Below, piece after piece: positions 34,501 through 45,895 of a DNA stretch of 64,000 bases. Within the stretch, counting starts at the first letter, position 1; the number at the start of each line of letters is the position of its first letter. The stretch is from Melieria omissa. Its lineage: Eukaryota; Arthropoda; Insecta; Diptera; Ulidiidae. The position numbers and the translations under genes are program-made. The notes beneath the pieces are model-generated. The model did not search any database. It saw only the letters and a program-made list of their open reading frames with translations, and was not told where the DNA came from. The DNA lies in assembly GCA_963971225.1 (NCBI GenBank), contig OZ020267.1, positions 69,066,718 through 69,130,717 of the forward strand, read 5' to 3'.

Positions 34501-35475
34501 AATTTAAAATATATCTAAAAATTGTGTTTCTGTTGATTTCCTGTAATCCGTGTCAACAAAAAAGTGACTTAGCCATGTTGGTTTTCATTTAAAGAAGAAA
34601 TGTTTAAGCTGTGTTCTTTGATTCCATATTTATCTGGATTACATTATACTGCAAAAGCATCCACTCAAATCTTTTTTAAATTTATTTCTACTGTCCTCGA
34701 ATCATTACAAGTAACCAATCAGTCCTCAGCTATCTCAATCCATCACTTTCCGCATCATAAATACGAAATGTTTTCCCTAACTTTTTGAACTTTAACAAAT
34801 TTCATATTTCCTAATGTTAAGCAAATATTTTTAGTTAATATTGAGTTTACTTTTTAAGCTTTCTACCAAAATTTTCAGTCAAGTACACGTCACTCGCATA
34901 GTTCCAGCACATTTAATGTATCTGCAAGTAAATATTGACAATGAAAACCGTTTGTTGTCCTTCGCCTTTTTTTGTGTCTTTGTCGCTCTTGAATTGTGTG
35001 CGTGGGACTTGAAACACCCACTAACCCCCCACTAATCCCCTCTCCTGACTTCTAATCTGCTAGCACTGGGCATGCGTATCGTGGTCTGTGTGTGTATGCG
35101 TGGGCGCCGTTTGTGAAACACTTCCGACACGTGCCCGATCCAATTCAAGTGCTGTCAGCCAATAACGTACACGAGACACACAAGAAAATTGTGTTAATGG
35201 TTGATAACGAAGCAGTAAAAATATTTCACTTTTTAGGCTCACGTTTTTACAGTTAAGGCGCTTAATGTGAGGCGAACGAATGACAACTGAAAAACGTTCA
35301 TATAAATATGCTGAAAATTTTGGTTAACTGACAGGAATAGAGCCTAAAAGTATGCAAAAGACTATGACAATTATGAACGCTGATAGTCAAATGCTGATGA
35401 TTGATTTCAAATAAAATATTAAATGGTATACTTTTAGGCTGAACAAAAATTTAAATTCCCACTTTTTATTTGGAT
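31546..35475. other. Unique non-coding DNA with microsatellites
   Basis: CA tracts lie at 32459-32472, 32484-32496 and 33000-33020, a TG tract at 33094-33106, and CAA repeats at 32832-32848 and 33925-33945. A 14-bp perfect palindrome GCCGATTAATCGGC lies at 33121-33134, with further AATCGGCC copies near 33271 and 33292. An inverted repeat lies at 35341-35355 and 35426-35440. ORFs such as 32352-32813 overlap low-complexity sequence on both strands. No exon called. Confidence 0.4.
35341..35440. repeat. Short inverted repeat, possible tiny MITE
   Basis: AGCCTAAAAGTATGC at 35341-35355 is the inverse of GTATACTTTTAGGCT at 35426-35440 with one mismatch. No target duplication was identified. A similar 'gcatacttttagg' occurs alone near 45613. 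Confidence 0.35.
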
Positions 35476-36236
35476 CTAATCTAATCTAATCTAATCGAAT
35501 CTAGTCTAATCTAATCTAATCTAATCTAATCTAATCTAATCTAATCTAATCTAATCTAATCTAATCTAATCTAATCTAATCTAATCTAATCTAATCTAAT
35601 CTAATCTAATCTAATCTAATCTAATCTAATCTAATCTAATCTAATCTAATCTAATCTAATCTAATCTAATCTAATCTAATCTAATCTAATCTAATCTAAT
35701 CTAATCTAATCTAATCTAATCTAATCTAATCTAATCTAATCTAATCTAATCTAATCTAATCTAATCTAATCTAATCTAATCTAATCTAATCTAATCTAAT
35801 CTAATCTAATCTAATCTAATCTAATCTAATCTAATCTAATCTAATCTAATCTAATCTAATCTAATCTAATCTAATCTAATCTAATCTAATCTAATCTAAT
35901 CTAATCTAATCTAATCTAATCTAATCTAATCTAATCTAATCTAATCTAATCTAATCTAATCTAATCTAATCTAATCGAATCGAATCGAATCGAATCGAAT
36001 CGAATCGAATCGAATCGAATCGAATCGAATCTAATCGAATCGAATCGAATCGAATCGAATCGAATCGAATCGAATCGAATCGAATCGAATCGAATCGAAT
36101 CGAATCGAATCGAATCGAATCGAATCGAATCGAATCTAATCTAATCTAATCTAATCTAATCTAATCTAATCTAATCGAATCGAAACTAATCTAATCTAAT
36201 CTAATCTAATCTAATCTAATCTAATCTAATGTAATC
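35476..36236. repeat. CTAAT array with an embedded CGAAT block
   Basis: About 150 pentanucleotide units. 35476-35975 is nearly pure CTAAT, with one CGAAT and one CTAGT near 35496-35505. 35976-36135 is CGAAT (32 units) with a single CTAAT at 36031-36035. The array then returns to CTAAT, with two more CGAA-type units near 36176. The T-to-G change is confined to a block, which shows spread by unequal exchange or slippage within one array. Confidence 0.97.
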
Positions 36237-36239
36237 TTA

Positions 36240-36495
36240 AGTTAATCAGATCCATGCAACTTTCAATTATGTTGAGGTTTACCTCCAGTGACTGACTTCT
36301 TATCGATATATCTAAACATTTTCCAAAAAATTGGGAATGATTTCGCTCGTTGACAACAAAACAGACATGGAAAATAAAATTTTCATGCATATTTCATTTT
36401 CCCCGCCAGCCTGAACTGTGGTATTATGATACGAAAGTTTAAGCCTATTGCCATTAGTGTCTATACACACACATAAATATACACACATATACATA
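36240..36495. other. Unique sequence, nothing recognised
   Basis: AT-rich with CA/TA dinucleotide patches near 36465-36495. No ORF with recognisable similarity. Confidence 0.4.
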
Positions 36496-36650
36496 CAGTG
36501 CGGCAGGCAAGGGGATTTTGGGGCTTTAAATTCCTTTTTTTTTGTTATAAAAACTGTTTGTTATAAAATGAGCGGGAAATTTGATTTCAAGTGGTTTTAG
36601 GCTTGAAAGTTTTATACAATCCCCGAAATAAAATCCTCTGTGCGCCACTG
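36496..36650. mobile_element. hAT-like MITE, 155 bp
   Basis: Left end CAGTGCGGCAGGCAAGG, right end (read inward) CAGTGGCGCACAGAGG, each followed by GATTTT. Flanking octamers TATACATA (36488-36495) and CATACATA (36651-36658) match at 7 of 8, consistent with an aged hAT duplication. The flanks are TA/CA-rich, so part of the match could be chance. No coding capacity. Confidence 0.65.
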
Positions 36651-38039
36651 CATACATATATACATACTTATATACATATATACATACATACACAAAACTA
36701 TGTAAATATTTTTTAATATTTGAGCCGAATTTTTGCCTTTTAAATGTACACGACTCGAATTTCAAACATGGCCGGCAGCATCAAACGCCAGCATGACGAA
36801 CCATAACAACAATAACAACAACAACAAGAACAGCCATCAAAGTAAACAATTTAATTGAATTGCCAAGCATGAAAAGCAGACTCTCGCCAAAGTTGTTTGT
36901 GGGGCTTTGTTGATATTTTTTGCGCATTTTTATTGTTTTCAGCATATTTTTCAAATCTTTTTTTTTAAATAAATTAAAACCCCCGAAATTGAAAAGCAAA
37001 CGCTAGCTCAGCATGATTTGTGGAAATTGTTAGCACACACAAACACACACAAACACATTTGACTATATTCGTAGTTACATTGAGGTTTATATGTGAGTGT
37101 GTGTAATTAAAAAAAACGACGCAAAACATAAAAAAGCACAAAGTTTAAAAAAATTGCGCGAGTGTTGTCCAACATATGGACAATGTGTGTATTTGGACGG
37201 CAGCAGCAGATTGGCAGCGACGGAAAATGTTGCACATCATTTCCGTTTCCGGTTTCAATTTTAATTTTTCCGCCGCTCAACGATTAAATGTTGAATTATT
37301 AAAATGTTTTTTTGTTTCATTTTTTTGTTGTTTATTTGTCTGACAACTTTTGGGTTGATGGTTTTGAATTTGTTGTTGGTACTTTTTGTTCATATTTTTT
37401 GAAAATTATTTGCGGCAAAAAATGTAAACCAGACCACAAATGGCCTCTAAATGGTTGCTTTGAAGTGCGGCCATAAATGTGGCCGTTGGCGCAAGGCGCG
37501 CGCCATGTGCGTGTGCTATGCATGTGTATGTGTGTGTGTGTGTATTAGTGTGTGTGTGTTGGTGTGGTTTCAGCGAGTCATGCTGCGCCAGTTTGTGGGT
37601 TTATGGCGATTTCATGCTGAAGTGCAAAGCTTTACATTTCAACACATTTTCATGACCCATTCAGGCGAGCAGATAAAAATAGAAGGAATCGCTTGAATGC
37701 AAACGCCGAAAGGCGCCAAAGGCGACCAACGTTAAAATATAAATGTGCGGTATTACAAATTTCGTAACAAGCTCATGAAAAATTGCCAAAGCATAAAATA
37801 TGCAAAGCTGCCAAAATAAAATTGCAAGAGAGCCTCATACAAGAAATGTGAAATTGGGATTTTAAGTCGTTTCATGTTGGGCCATAAAAATGAAAATTCA
37901 TATTTACACTGAATGCAAATGAAATGTTAATTGTTATGAAATTAGCAGGGAAGAGAAAATTAGGCATCATTAGCACGAAGATCGAGGAATACGGCAGCCG
38001 TGTGTTCTCTAGGGATGCGATTGTGTGGTCCGTTTCGAT
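36651..38039. other. Unique non-coding DNA with TG/CA tracts
   Basis: A CAA run lies at 36806-36826, CA patches at 37035-37050, and a TG tract at 37527-37560. No domain-bearing ORF. The 81-codon ORF at 37451 is largely the TG tract. Confidence 0.4.
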
Positions 38040-39770
38040 GAAGTCTTAACTGTTTTTAGTCGACAGAGTGAGCAATGTTATGTTCGACTGTTTGTGGTAT
38101 CACAATGGGCCTTCATTGTCTAAGTGGGCTTCGTGGGCTTCGATTTCCACCTCTGACAAAAAATCACTTACATAGATTAGGTTGGAATGGTAGACTTCTC
38201 CCGAAAAAAGTAATTAAAGGTGCTTGTGTTACCTGCGAAAGGGGCATTGTAGTAAAATCTGCCAGGCTACACTGCAGTTAGCAATATTTCGCCGTCTACT
38301 GCGGTCCGTTAGAAGGAAGTATTCCTCTCCCTATTAGAAAGCACTCAACAGCAGACTTGATGCCCTTTCCGTATCCCGCCAGATTCCATTTTCAAAAGAT
38401 TGTGAAATCCACTTAGAGACGTCAGATTTAGGGGAACTTAAATGATAGTTTGGTGTTTTATTCGTATCCTACCAGACTCCAAGATACTAAGATCCACTTA
38501 GAGATGTCAGGGTCCGGGCTTAGACAGAGTTGTTACGCTATCCGTATCCTGCCAGACTCCATATCCAGAAGACAATGAAATCCACTTAGAGACGTCAGAG
38601 TCAGATTTAGTGTCAGATTTAGGGGAACTTAGATGATCGTTTGGTGTACAAGTTTGGATAGAATTGTTGTCCTTTCCGTATCCCACCAGACCGCATATCC
38701 AGAAGATAGTAAGATCCACTTAGAGATGTTATCCAGAAGACAGTGAAATCCACTTAGAAACATCAGTGTGGACAGAATTGTTGCCCGATCCGTATCCCAC
38801 TAGACCCAATATCCAGAAGACAGTGAGATCCACTTAGAGACGTCAGTTTGGATAGAAGGGATGGAATACCCAACCCGTATCCTGCTAGTCCCCATATCCA
38901 GAAGATAGTGAAATCCACTTCGAGACGTCAGAGCCAGATTTAGGGGAACTTAGATGATTGTTTGGTGTGCGAGTTTGGATAGAATTGTTGTCCTTTCCGT
39001 ATCCCGCCAGACTCCATATCCAGAAGATAGTAAGATCCACTTTGGACAGAGTTGTTACCCTATCCATATCCTGCCAGTCCCCATATCCAGAAGATAGTGA
39101 AATCCACTTAGAGACGTCAGAGACAGATTTAGTGTCAGATTTAGGGGAACTTGGATGATTGTTTGGTGTGCGAGTTTGGATAGACTTGTTGTCCTTTCCG
39201 TATCCCGCCAGACCGCATATCCAGAAGATAGTAAGATCCACTTAGAGATGTCATCCAGAAGACAGTGAAATCCATTTAGAAACATGAGTGTGGATTGTTG
39301 CCCAATCCGTATCCCACTAGACCCCATATCCAGAAGACAGTGAGATCCACATAGAGACGTCAGTTTGAATAGAACGGATGGAATACCCAACCCGTATCCT
39401 GCCAATCCCCATATCCAGAAGACAGTGAGATCCCCTTAGAGACGTCAGATTTAGTGGAACTTAGATGATTGGTTGGTGTAGGAGTTTGGATAGACTTGTT
39501 GCCCTATCCGTATCCCGCTAGATCCCATTCCAAAAGATAGTAAGATCCACTTAGAGATGTCAGATTAAGAGGAATTGAGATGATTGTTTTGTGTCCTGGT
39601 TCGGATCAAATTGTTAATCAATCCGTAACCCACCCATATCTAGAATATAGTGAGATCCACTTAGAGATGTCAGATTAAGAGGAATTTAGAAGATTGTTTG
39701 GGATTCACTTCACTATCCTTTGCAGACCTCATATCCAGAAGATAGTGAAGTCCACTAAGAATAAGATGAA
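38040..39770. repeat. Satellite with 80-120-bp units
   Basis: Module 'ccgtatcc-gccaga-tccatatccagaagatagt-a-atccacttagaga-gtcag' repeats more than 12 times from about 38370 to 39750. An optional extension, 'atttaggggaacttagatgattgtttggtgt--gagtttggatagaattgttg', is present in only some units. This makes long and short unit types. 38040-38300 is less regular and may be the source sequence ('gtggtatcacaatgggcc', 'attaggttgg'). Short ORFs on both strands follow the repeat. Confidence 0.85.
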
Positions 39771-41080
39771 AGGACTTTTTTCCTTTCTGACTTTTCCTGA
39801 AGTCTGAAACTGCTGTCAGTCTGAAACTGCTCCCTGCCTCGGGGTTGCATGAGCTCTAAGCAAAAGACTTTCAACTCTCACTCAACTCTCTAAAATATTT
39901 GTTTACACATATTTAAACTTGAGATCAAACAAACTAAATTCATGAATTTAAATACATTTTCGCTTTAAAATTGTCAAATTACACCGATGCTGCCGCATTT
40001 GAGTTGAAAATTGCAAATCTCAACGCCTGCCAGCTGTCTTTTCTTCATATCAATGTTCTACTTGAGCGTATTTAGTTGCTTATTTATGTTGCAGACGCGT
40101 ACAGCAGCAGCGGCAGCAGTGGCAGTAACAGGAACAAGACCAGCAGAATTGAAAGCAGCGATGGCAGCAGCAACCAGCCCGTCGTCAGTGCGCCTTTCAC
40201 AATTTACGTTTTAATGGCGTTCATAATATGATTAATTGCTTTTAATAATGTCTCGCTTATGCGGTGGCGTAAAAAATCAAAACGAACGTGCGGCAAGTGG
40301 CAAACGAACCGAGGCGCACGCGGAAAAAGGCGACGGCGTACTCGTATTATTGCGCGTGTCACTGGTGTGGTGCGTGTTTTTTTTTGCTTTGGTTGTTTTT
40401 GTAGGTGGGGGTGTCAGCGGGTTGATAAATAAGTTGTTGTTGTTGTATGCGTGCCACCGCGTCACCAAGCCCAAGCGGGGCAGTTGTCTCTCCCGAATGT
40501 TGTTCGTTCGGTTTGGTTGCTGCTTGGCGCTGAATATGGAAGTGGAAGTGAATGTTGTTGCTGTGTATTATTGTTGTTGCTGACATTGTGATTATGATGA
40601 AGTTGCGAAATTGTGCATTATAATCAACCATTAATATAATTTTATATTATCCTGACACACTGTCGCGTCGCAACGCCCCGATGCGCGAGTCTTGCCAGCG
40701 TTTCGAGTTGTTTGCCGCACCGGCAGCTTGCGGAACTTGTTGGCTGTTGGTTGTTGCCTGTGAAAGCTGCTGTCGGCGTGGTTATTGGGGGTTTTCTTGT
40801 TGTTGTTGTTGTTGTAATGTTATGCAGTCAGTGTCGCATTTTATGTTCTCAAGTGAGTTTAATGTGACATTTTCTGCCATATTTACGTGTTGGCTATAAA
40901 ATATTCCGCTCGGCTACCTGCGGCCCCACTAACAGCTGCGTTTTTCATCTTGTCGGGTTTTTTATATTTTTTCAAATAATTTGTGGTATGTTTTAATATT
41001 TTCTGAGTGTCAGAATTTCGATTCGATTGTTGGCGGCTTAGAACACTCGATTAGGAATTCGTCGAAATATTTCACAAAGG
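39771..41080. other. Unique non-coding DNA
   Basis: GC-richer middle (40010-40600) with GCAGCA and GTT runs. ORFs 40236-40583 (+) and 40359-40631 (-) overlap and lack domains. No exon called. Confidence 0.4.
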
Positions 41081-41316
41081 TTAAGTTAGGTTAGGTTAGA
41101 TAAACGGGCTGGCCAAGTCGACCACGAATAGACCCTGTCATGCTTGAAGACCCTATCAAACTCTGAAAAGAACGGGGTTTTAAACGGAGTAAAGCACACT
41201 CTTCAGATAGCCGGACAGTAGCAAAGAATGCGGTCTAAGGAACCACTAAGTCGAATCCCTTTTCACTCTTGTTCTCTCTTGTTCCTCAGACGAAGAGCAT
41301 TAGGCTTCTAAGTGTC
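41081..41316 (-). repeat. CCTAA-tailed retroelement fragment, family X copy 1
   Basis: On the minus strand the segment ends 'ggccagcccgtttatctaacctaacctaac'. The sequence just before the tail ('acagggtctattcgtggtcgacttggccagc') parallels 'acaaggtccctatgtggccgctctgacctgccagc' in 58860-58915. A body of more than 200 bp with a simple repeat at one end is typical of a LINE 3' UTR or a SINE. Coding potential is absent. Confidence 0.55.
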
Positions 41317-41318
41317 TA

Positions 41319-42047
41319 AGCGCCTATGAAACCGGTAATTATTTTTGAAAAAAACACGTTTATTGTGAGGAAATGATTACAATTTTATTCTTCAAAGTAA
41401 TGGCTTTGCTAGCTACACATTTTTCCCATCTCTCAGGCAATTTATGGATGCCTCGCCAAAAAAACTGTTTCGTCTTTTGCCTGAAACCAATCATCGATCC
41501 ATTTTTTGACTTCTGCGTGAGAATTGAAGCGCTGTTCCGTTAATGCGTGGCCCATCGATGCGAACATGTGATAATCCGAAGGCGCCAAGTCTGGTGAGTA
41601 AGCCGCATGAGCAAGAGCTTCCCAGTTGTACGATGCAACCAATTCTTTGGTGGCTCTAGTGCGGTGTGGTGGTGCGTTGTCATCGAGGAAAACCACTTTG
41701 TGTTGCCTGGCTTCATATTCTGGGCGTTTTTGGCGTATAGCACGGTTCAAATCGGCCAATTGTTGTTGGTAACGTTCACCGTTAACCGTTTCACCAGGTT
41801 TTAGAAGGTTTTTTTCTTCAAATGGTAACACAAAATTAACTGTGTCCGCAAATCCTAATTTGTAGGCACATAATCCGACATTTTCCGGAGCGTCAAACAA
41901 TGCGTTGTTGGATGAAACTTGACAAATTGTGAACTGAATATTGTTGACATATGACAGAAGAAGTAAACATGACATTTGGTACGGTTCCGAAGTTTATAAA
42001 TATTCGGCTATTTACCGCTAGATGTCGTTACCGGTTTCATAGGCGCA
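41319..42047 (-). mobile_element. Internally deleted mariner (family 2)
   Basis: Ends carry a 20-bp inverted repeat (core GCGCCTATGAAACCGGTAA at both ends, first base differing). A TA lies immediately outside each end (41317-41318 and 42048-42049). At 729 bp the element has lost more than 500 bp compared with an intact mariner of about 1.3 kb. Its terminal repeats differ from those of families 1 and 3 in this window. Confidence 0.85.
41400..41881 (-). pseudogene. Mariner transposase remnant (family 2)
   Basis: The ATG at 41881 opens MSDYVPTN followed by a stop. After about 23 codons the N-terminal helix is joined directly to LLKPGETVNG, so the DNA-binding domain and first catalytic Asp region are deleted. 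The remaining C-terminal half shows DDNAPPH (second Asp) and SPDLAPSDYHMF (third Asp). One extra T near 41464 shifts the frame before the final GIHKLPERWEKCVAS block. Dead copy. Confidence 0.85.
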
Positions 42048-42049
42048 TA

Positions 42050-42948
42050 CTTCGTTCAATCAATCAGATCCTTTCGCTTGATGCTCTTGACCTCATCCTC
42101 ATGTATCACACTTTTCATTTGTTGAACAAATACACTGCAATAATATTGCACAATAATCATTTGATTTGCTTAGAACTATTGCATTAAATTTATGTTGTTG
42201 TGTTTAGTTAATTGCGCCAACTTTACTTTAGTGTCCCCTCTGTTTATGATATTATTTGTATATATTTTTTACTTTGCATTTCGATGGCATCGGATGGAAT
42301 TGGGTCAAAAATTCTGTGCCTCGAATTTCAATTAATATTCAACTAATTGCAATTTTACAAACCAAATGCAGCGAATCGTTTTCAAAATAATGCAACGCAG
42401 AAAATTCGCTTCCTCTGCTGGAAATAAATTATTATTTTCATACACACACACACACACATAATTTTAGTCGCAATTATTTTACATCAGTTTGTAATGGGAC
42501 AGCGCTCAGTCGTATGGAGCGCTGTGGTGCACGTGAGGAGAAGTTCAAATCCCTCTCAAAATAATTTTGTGTGGAAAATATAGTTTTAACTGGTATTGCG
42601 ATCAAAAGTTGTGTATAGAACCCTCGCACGCTCCCAAAAACGAAATTCTGTGCACGCCAATGTTATGGTAAATGTACCACAGATAAATGTATTTAGTGGT
42701 AGAATTGAATTTGAATGCATTCGATTTGGTATTTTTGCACACAAGTGTAATTGTGTCTGTATTCAATTAGTAGCTAATTAAAATGTTTGGTTTTGCTGCA
42801 AACTGCTGCATGAAAGATGATTTTTATTTGTATAGTTGTTATAATGTTTGCCGAAGCATATTTAAATCTACACTTGAAAAAATTAATGAGTTCGAAAACA
42901 TTGAAATTCAATAAAATTACTTAAATTCAGGGAATGATTGTTAGTTAT
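42050..42948. other. AT-rich unique sequence with a possible tRNA-like patch
   Basis: CA tract at 42442-42460. At 42496-42562 'gcgctcagtcgtatgg' and 'aagttcaaatccctctc' resemble degenerate A and B boxes of a tRNA-derived SINE, but no tail or target duplication was found. Otherwise nothing recognised. Confidence 0.35.
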
Positions 42949-43836
42949 AAATAAATAATAAATAAAAATAAATTAAAATCAATATGGACATAAATAAATA
43001 AAATAACATAAAATAAAATAAAATAAACTAAAATAAAGTAAGATAAAATAAAATAATATAAAATAAAACAAAATGAAATAATATAAAAAAACAAAATAAT
43101 AAAATAAAATAAAATTATATAATATAAAATAAAAAAAAATAAAATAAAATAAAATAAAATAAAATAAAATAACACAAAATAATAAAATAAAATAAAAAAT
43201 AAAATTAAATAAAATTATATAATATAAAATAAACAAAAATAAAATAAAATAAAATAAAATAAAAAATAAAATGAAATAAAATAAAATAAAAAATAAAATG
43301 AAATAAAATAAAATAAAAAAATAAAAGAAAATAAATAAATTAATTAAAAAATATAAAATAAATAAATAAAATAAAATAAAATAAAATAAAGTAAAGTAAA
43401 ATAAAATAAAATAAAATAAAATAAAATAAAATAAAATAAAATAAAATAAAATAAAATAAAATAAAATAAAATAAAATAAAATAAAATAAAATAAAATAAA
43501 ATAAAATAAAATAAAATAAGTAAAGTAAATAAATAAAATAAAATAAAATAAAATAAAATAAATTGGAATAAAATAAAATAAAATAAAATAAAATAAAACA
43601 AAATAAAATAAAATAAAATAAAATAAAATAAGTAAAGTAAATAAATAAAATAAAATAAAATAAAATAAAATAAATTGGAATAAAATAAAATAAAATAAAA
43701 TAAAATAAAATAAAATAAAATAAAATAAAATAAAATAAAATAAAATAAAATAAAATAAAATAAAATAAAATAAAATAAAATAAAATAAAATAAAATAAAA
43801 TAAAATAAAATAAAACAAAATAAAATAAAATAAAGT
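42949..43836. repeat. AAAAT array 2
   Basis: About 890 bp of AAAAT units with variants (AAACA, AATAT, AAGTA). A 112-bp block containing 'agtaaagtaaataaataaaat...taaattggaata' occurs at about 43519 and again at 43631, so it was duplicated as a block. The left third (42949-43370) is more degenerate than the right. Large Phe/Ile/Leu/Tyr ORFs on the minus strand are translations of the repeat. Confidence 0.95.
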
Positions 43837-45775
43837 AGACAGTAAGTAACATTGACAGAGATTAAGAAAAAATAGAAAAAACAATTAAAATAACAAAAAT
43901 AAATAAAAGTAATATAGGGAAATTCATAAAAAACATTTCAAGTTATTTGTTATAAAGTTTCGCTCCAATAATTTGAAATCGCATTTATTTATTCATTCCA
44001 ATTTATTAAAATAACTTCAAACCAAAACTAATTCAAACTAACTCAAATTTTTTGGCCTGCCCGAGTAGAATTAATTCTAATTTTATTAAGAAAAAGCACT
44101 AAATAATTGAAACTTAAATCAACCAAACCCAAATAGAACTAACTAATCTATCTAAAAAAATTAAATTAAAAATTAAAAAAATTATTAAATTCTAAAAAAT
44201 TGAAAATTATTAAATTAAAATTAACGCCAAAATCCTATTAAATTACTTCAAGGTCAGCCCATTGAAATGTAGTGCGAACCAAACATACACTTGAATGATT
44301 AACCAACTAATTGTTACCATATTCAAACTAAAGTGCAACTCTTCTGCCCAATCTGGCATTTCAATTCATAGCTGAGAGATTTTCTCATACAACAAGTCAG
44401 CCAACAAGCGAGCAATTCTGAAATAAATACTTTATTGGTTGTATTCGAACGAATGCCAACTACACACTGACTACTGCTGGCGCATCCGCTACACTGAGCA
44501 CACAATAAATTCTCGGAAGAAACGCAATTACAGCATCAACAGCACCGGAGAGCGCAGTGAAAGCGAGCGCAAAAGGATACAAGGATACAAGTAATTTATG
44601 CCTCGAGGCGTACGATGCCAACGCTGAATAACAACTAATGCCGAACAAGCACAACAACAACAATAACGACAAAATCAAGCCGCACAATGCACAGCGAGCG
44701 TGAGAGCTGAGCGCAGAGTGTTTGACTGGCAGAAACAATGGAGTTGCCACCCGGTGCAACAACAGTGCAGTGAGCCTAATTGAAGCAGCGGCCGGCTGGC
44801 CGACGAAGAAAAGGTCAAGTCGAGCTGGTGACTGTTCGAGGTGAGGTGGGAGCGAGGTGCGAGCAAATGGTGTAGATGGGTTTGGGCTTGTTGCGGTTGT
44901 GGCGCTCAAGCGAAAGTTTACCTTATGGCCGCTGCTTAGGCGGCACGTTGGACTTGGCTTTGATGAGCTGTTGTTGGTGCTGTTGGTGTTGTTGCGTTGG
45001 CTGATGTTGAAGTTTACACAAAACGGAAGTTTGTGTGCACAGCGAAAAGTTTGCAGGTAGAAGCCAAAGGGGGGGCGGGGCGCAAGAAAAAGTAATAAGT
45101 TGACTCGACTGTAAGTGCGCGCACGACCGGCCAGTCGCCGTGTGGCGTTTGGCATTTCCATTCGCCGCGCTGCGCGCTGTCGTCATGCATCGCAGGTCGT
45201 AAATCACTTGTGGTGGCGCGTAATTGTAGTAGCACAGCCAAAGGGGCTGAGCGGCATGGAATGACTTAACTTAATACTTTAGGTAAGCCAATAACAACAA
45301 TGCACGGTACAACACAGCACAGTGGGACAGCAAAGCGCGGATGTGCGTAAGGACGGCCGTGTAGTTGCATAATCATCTATCGCCTTGAAGTAAAAGAAGA
45401 AAGCGCAAGAAATACGAGCCGTGTCCTGTCGGTTGTTAACCGCACTCACACACACACACACAAACGAACGCACCTATCTGCAGTGTTGTGTGCTCATAAA
45501 TTTGTCATTTTTTGTTATTGTTGGCTGCTGATGTTTCGTATGCCTACAATTTATCGCGTCCCAAAGAAAGCAAAGCCGTACGGCCGAGGGCAAAGAAAGT
45601 TGCAGTTTCGAGGCATACTTTTAGGTGTCTACAGACACGTGCGTCCATAATTTGAGACGCGTTACGGTGTGGGTTTGGAAAGTGTTGGCTGACAAACGGC
45701 CAAAGTAGAAAGCAGAAGTGGTAAAATTCAGAATTGAAGAATTTAAGGCAGCAAACAACTGGAATGAAATGGGTT
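43837..45775. other. Unique non-coding DNA
   Basis: AT-rich to 44300, then GC-richer (44460-45250). A 233-codon minus-strand ORF (45161-44460) shares this region with opposing ORFs and has Ser/Leu/Arg-rich composition without a recognisable domain. I do not call it a gene, although a 5' exon or non-coding transcript cannot be excluded. CA tract at 45445-45461. Confidence 0.4.
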
Positions 45776-45788
45776 AAAGTTCCGGGTA

Positions 45789-45895
45789 GGTTAGGTTAGG
45801 TTACGGAAGGGGTGTGTGCGGCAAGCACTTCCACTCGGAGACCCTGTTGGGTCCATTGTGAATCCCTTCATTTTCGGAGAAACCGGTGCCTTCTT
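45789..45895 (-). other. LINE 3' UTR with TTAGG/CCTAA tail
   Basis: About 107 bp between the ORF2 stop (TAG, complement of 45896-45898) and the target duplication. The last 14 bases on the element strand are AACCTAACCTAACC instead of poly(A). The same tail appears, shortened, in the relic at 9040. A tail like this implies the reverse transcriptase initiates on a short tandem repeat. Confidence 0.9.

Noticed and set aside
35476..36236. CRISPR-like regular spacing
   Set aside because: Unit is 5 bp without spacers, in an animal genome: a simple tandem repeat.
38958..39158. Repeated related ORFs at 38507-39405 as a gene family
   Set aside because: The peptides repeat only because the DNA satellite repeats. 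Frames shift with unit length.
41081..41102. True TTAGG telomeric array
   Set aside because: Only about four imperfect units, joined to a repeated body shared with 58560-58936.
42979..43884. 301-codon minus-strand ORF of Phe/Ile/Leu/Tyr
   Set aside because: Translation of the AAAAT array, with no natural protein composition.
44460..45161. 233-codon minus-strand ORF
   Set aside because: No recognisable domain and overlapped by other frames on both strands. GC-rich composition makes chance ORFs longer.
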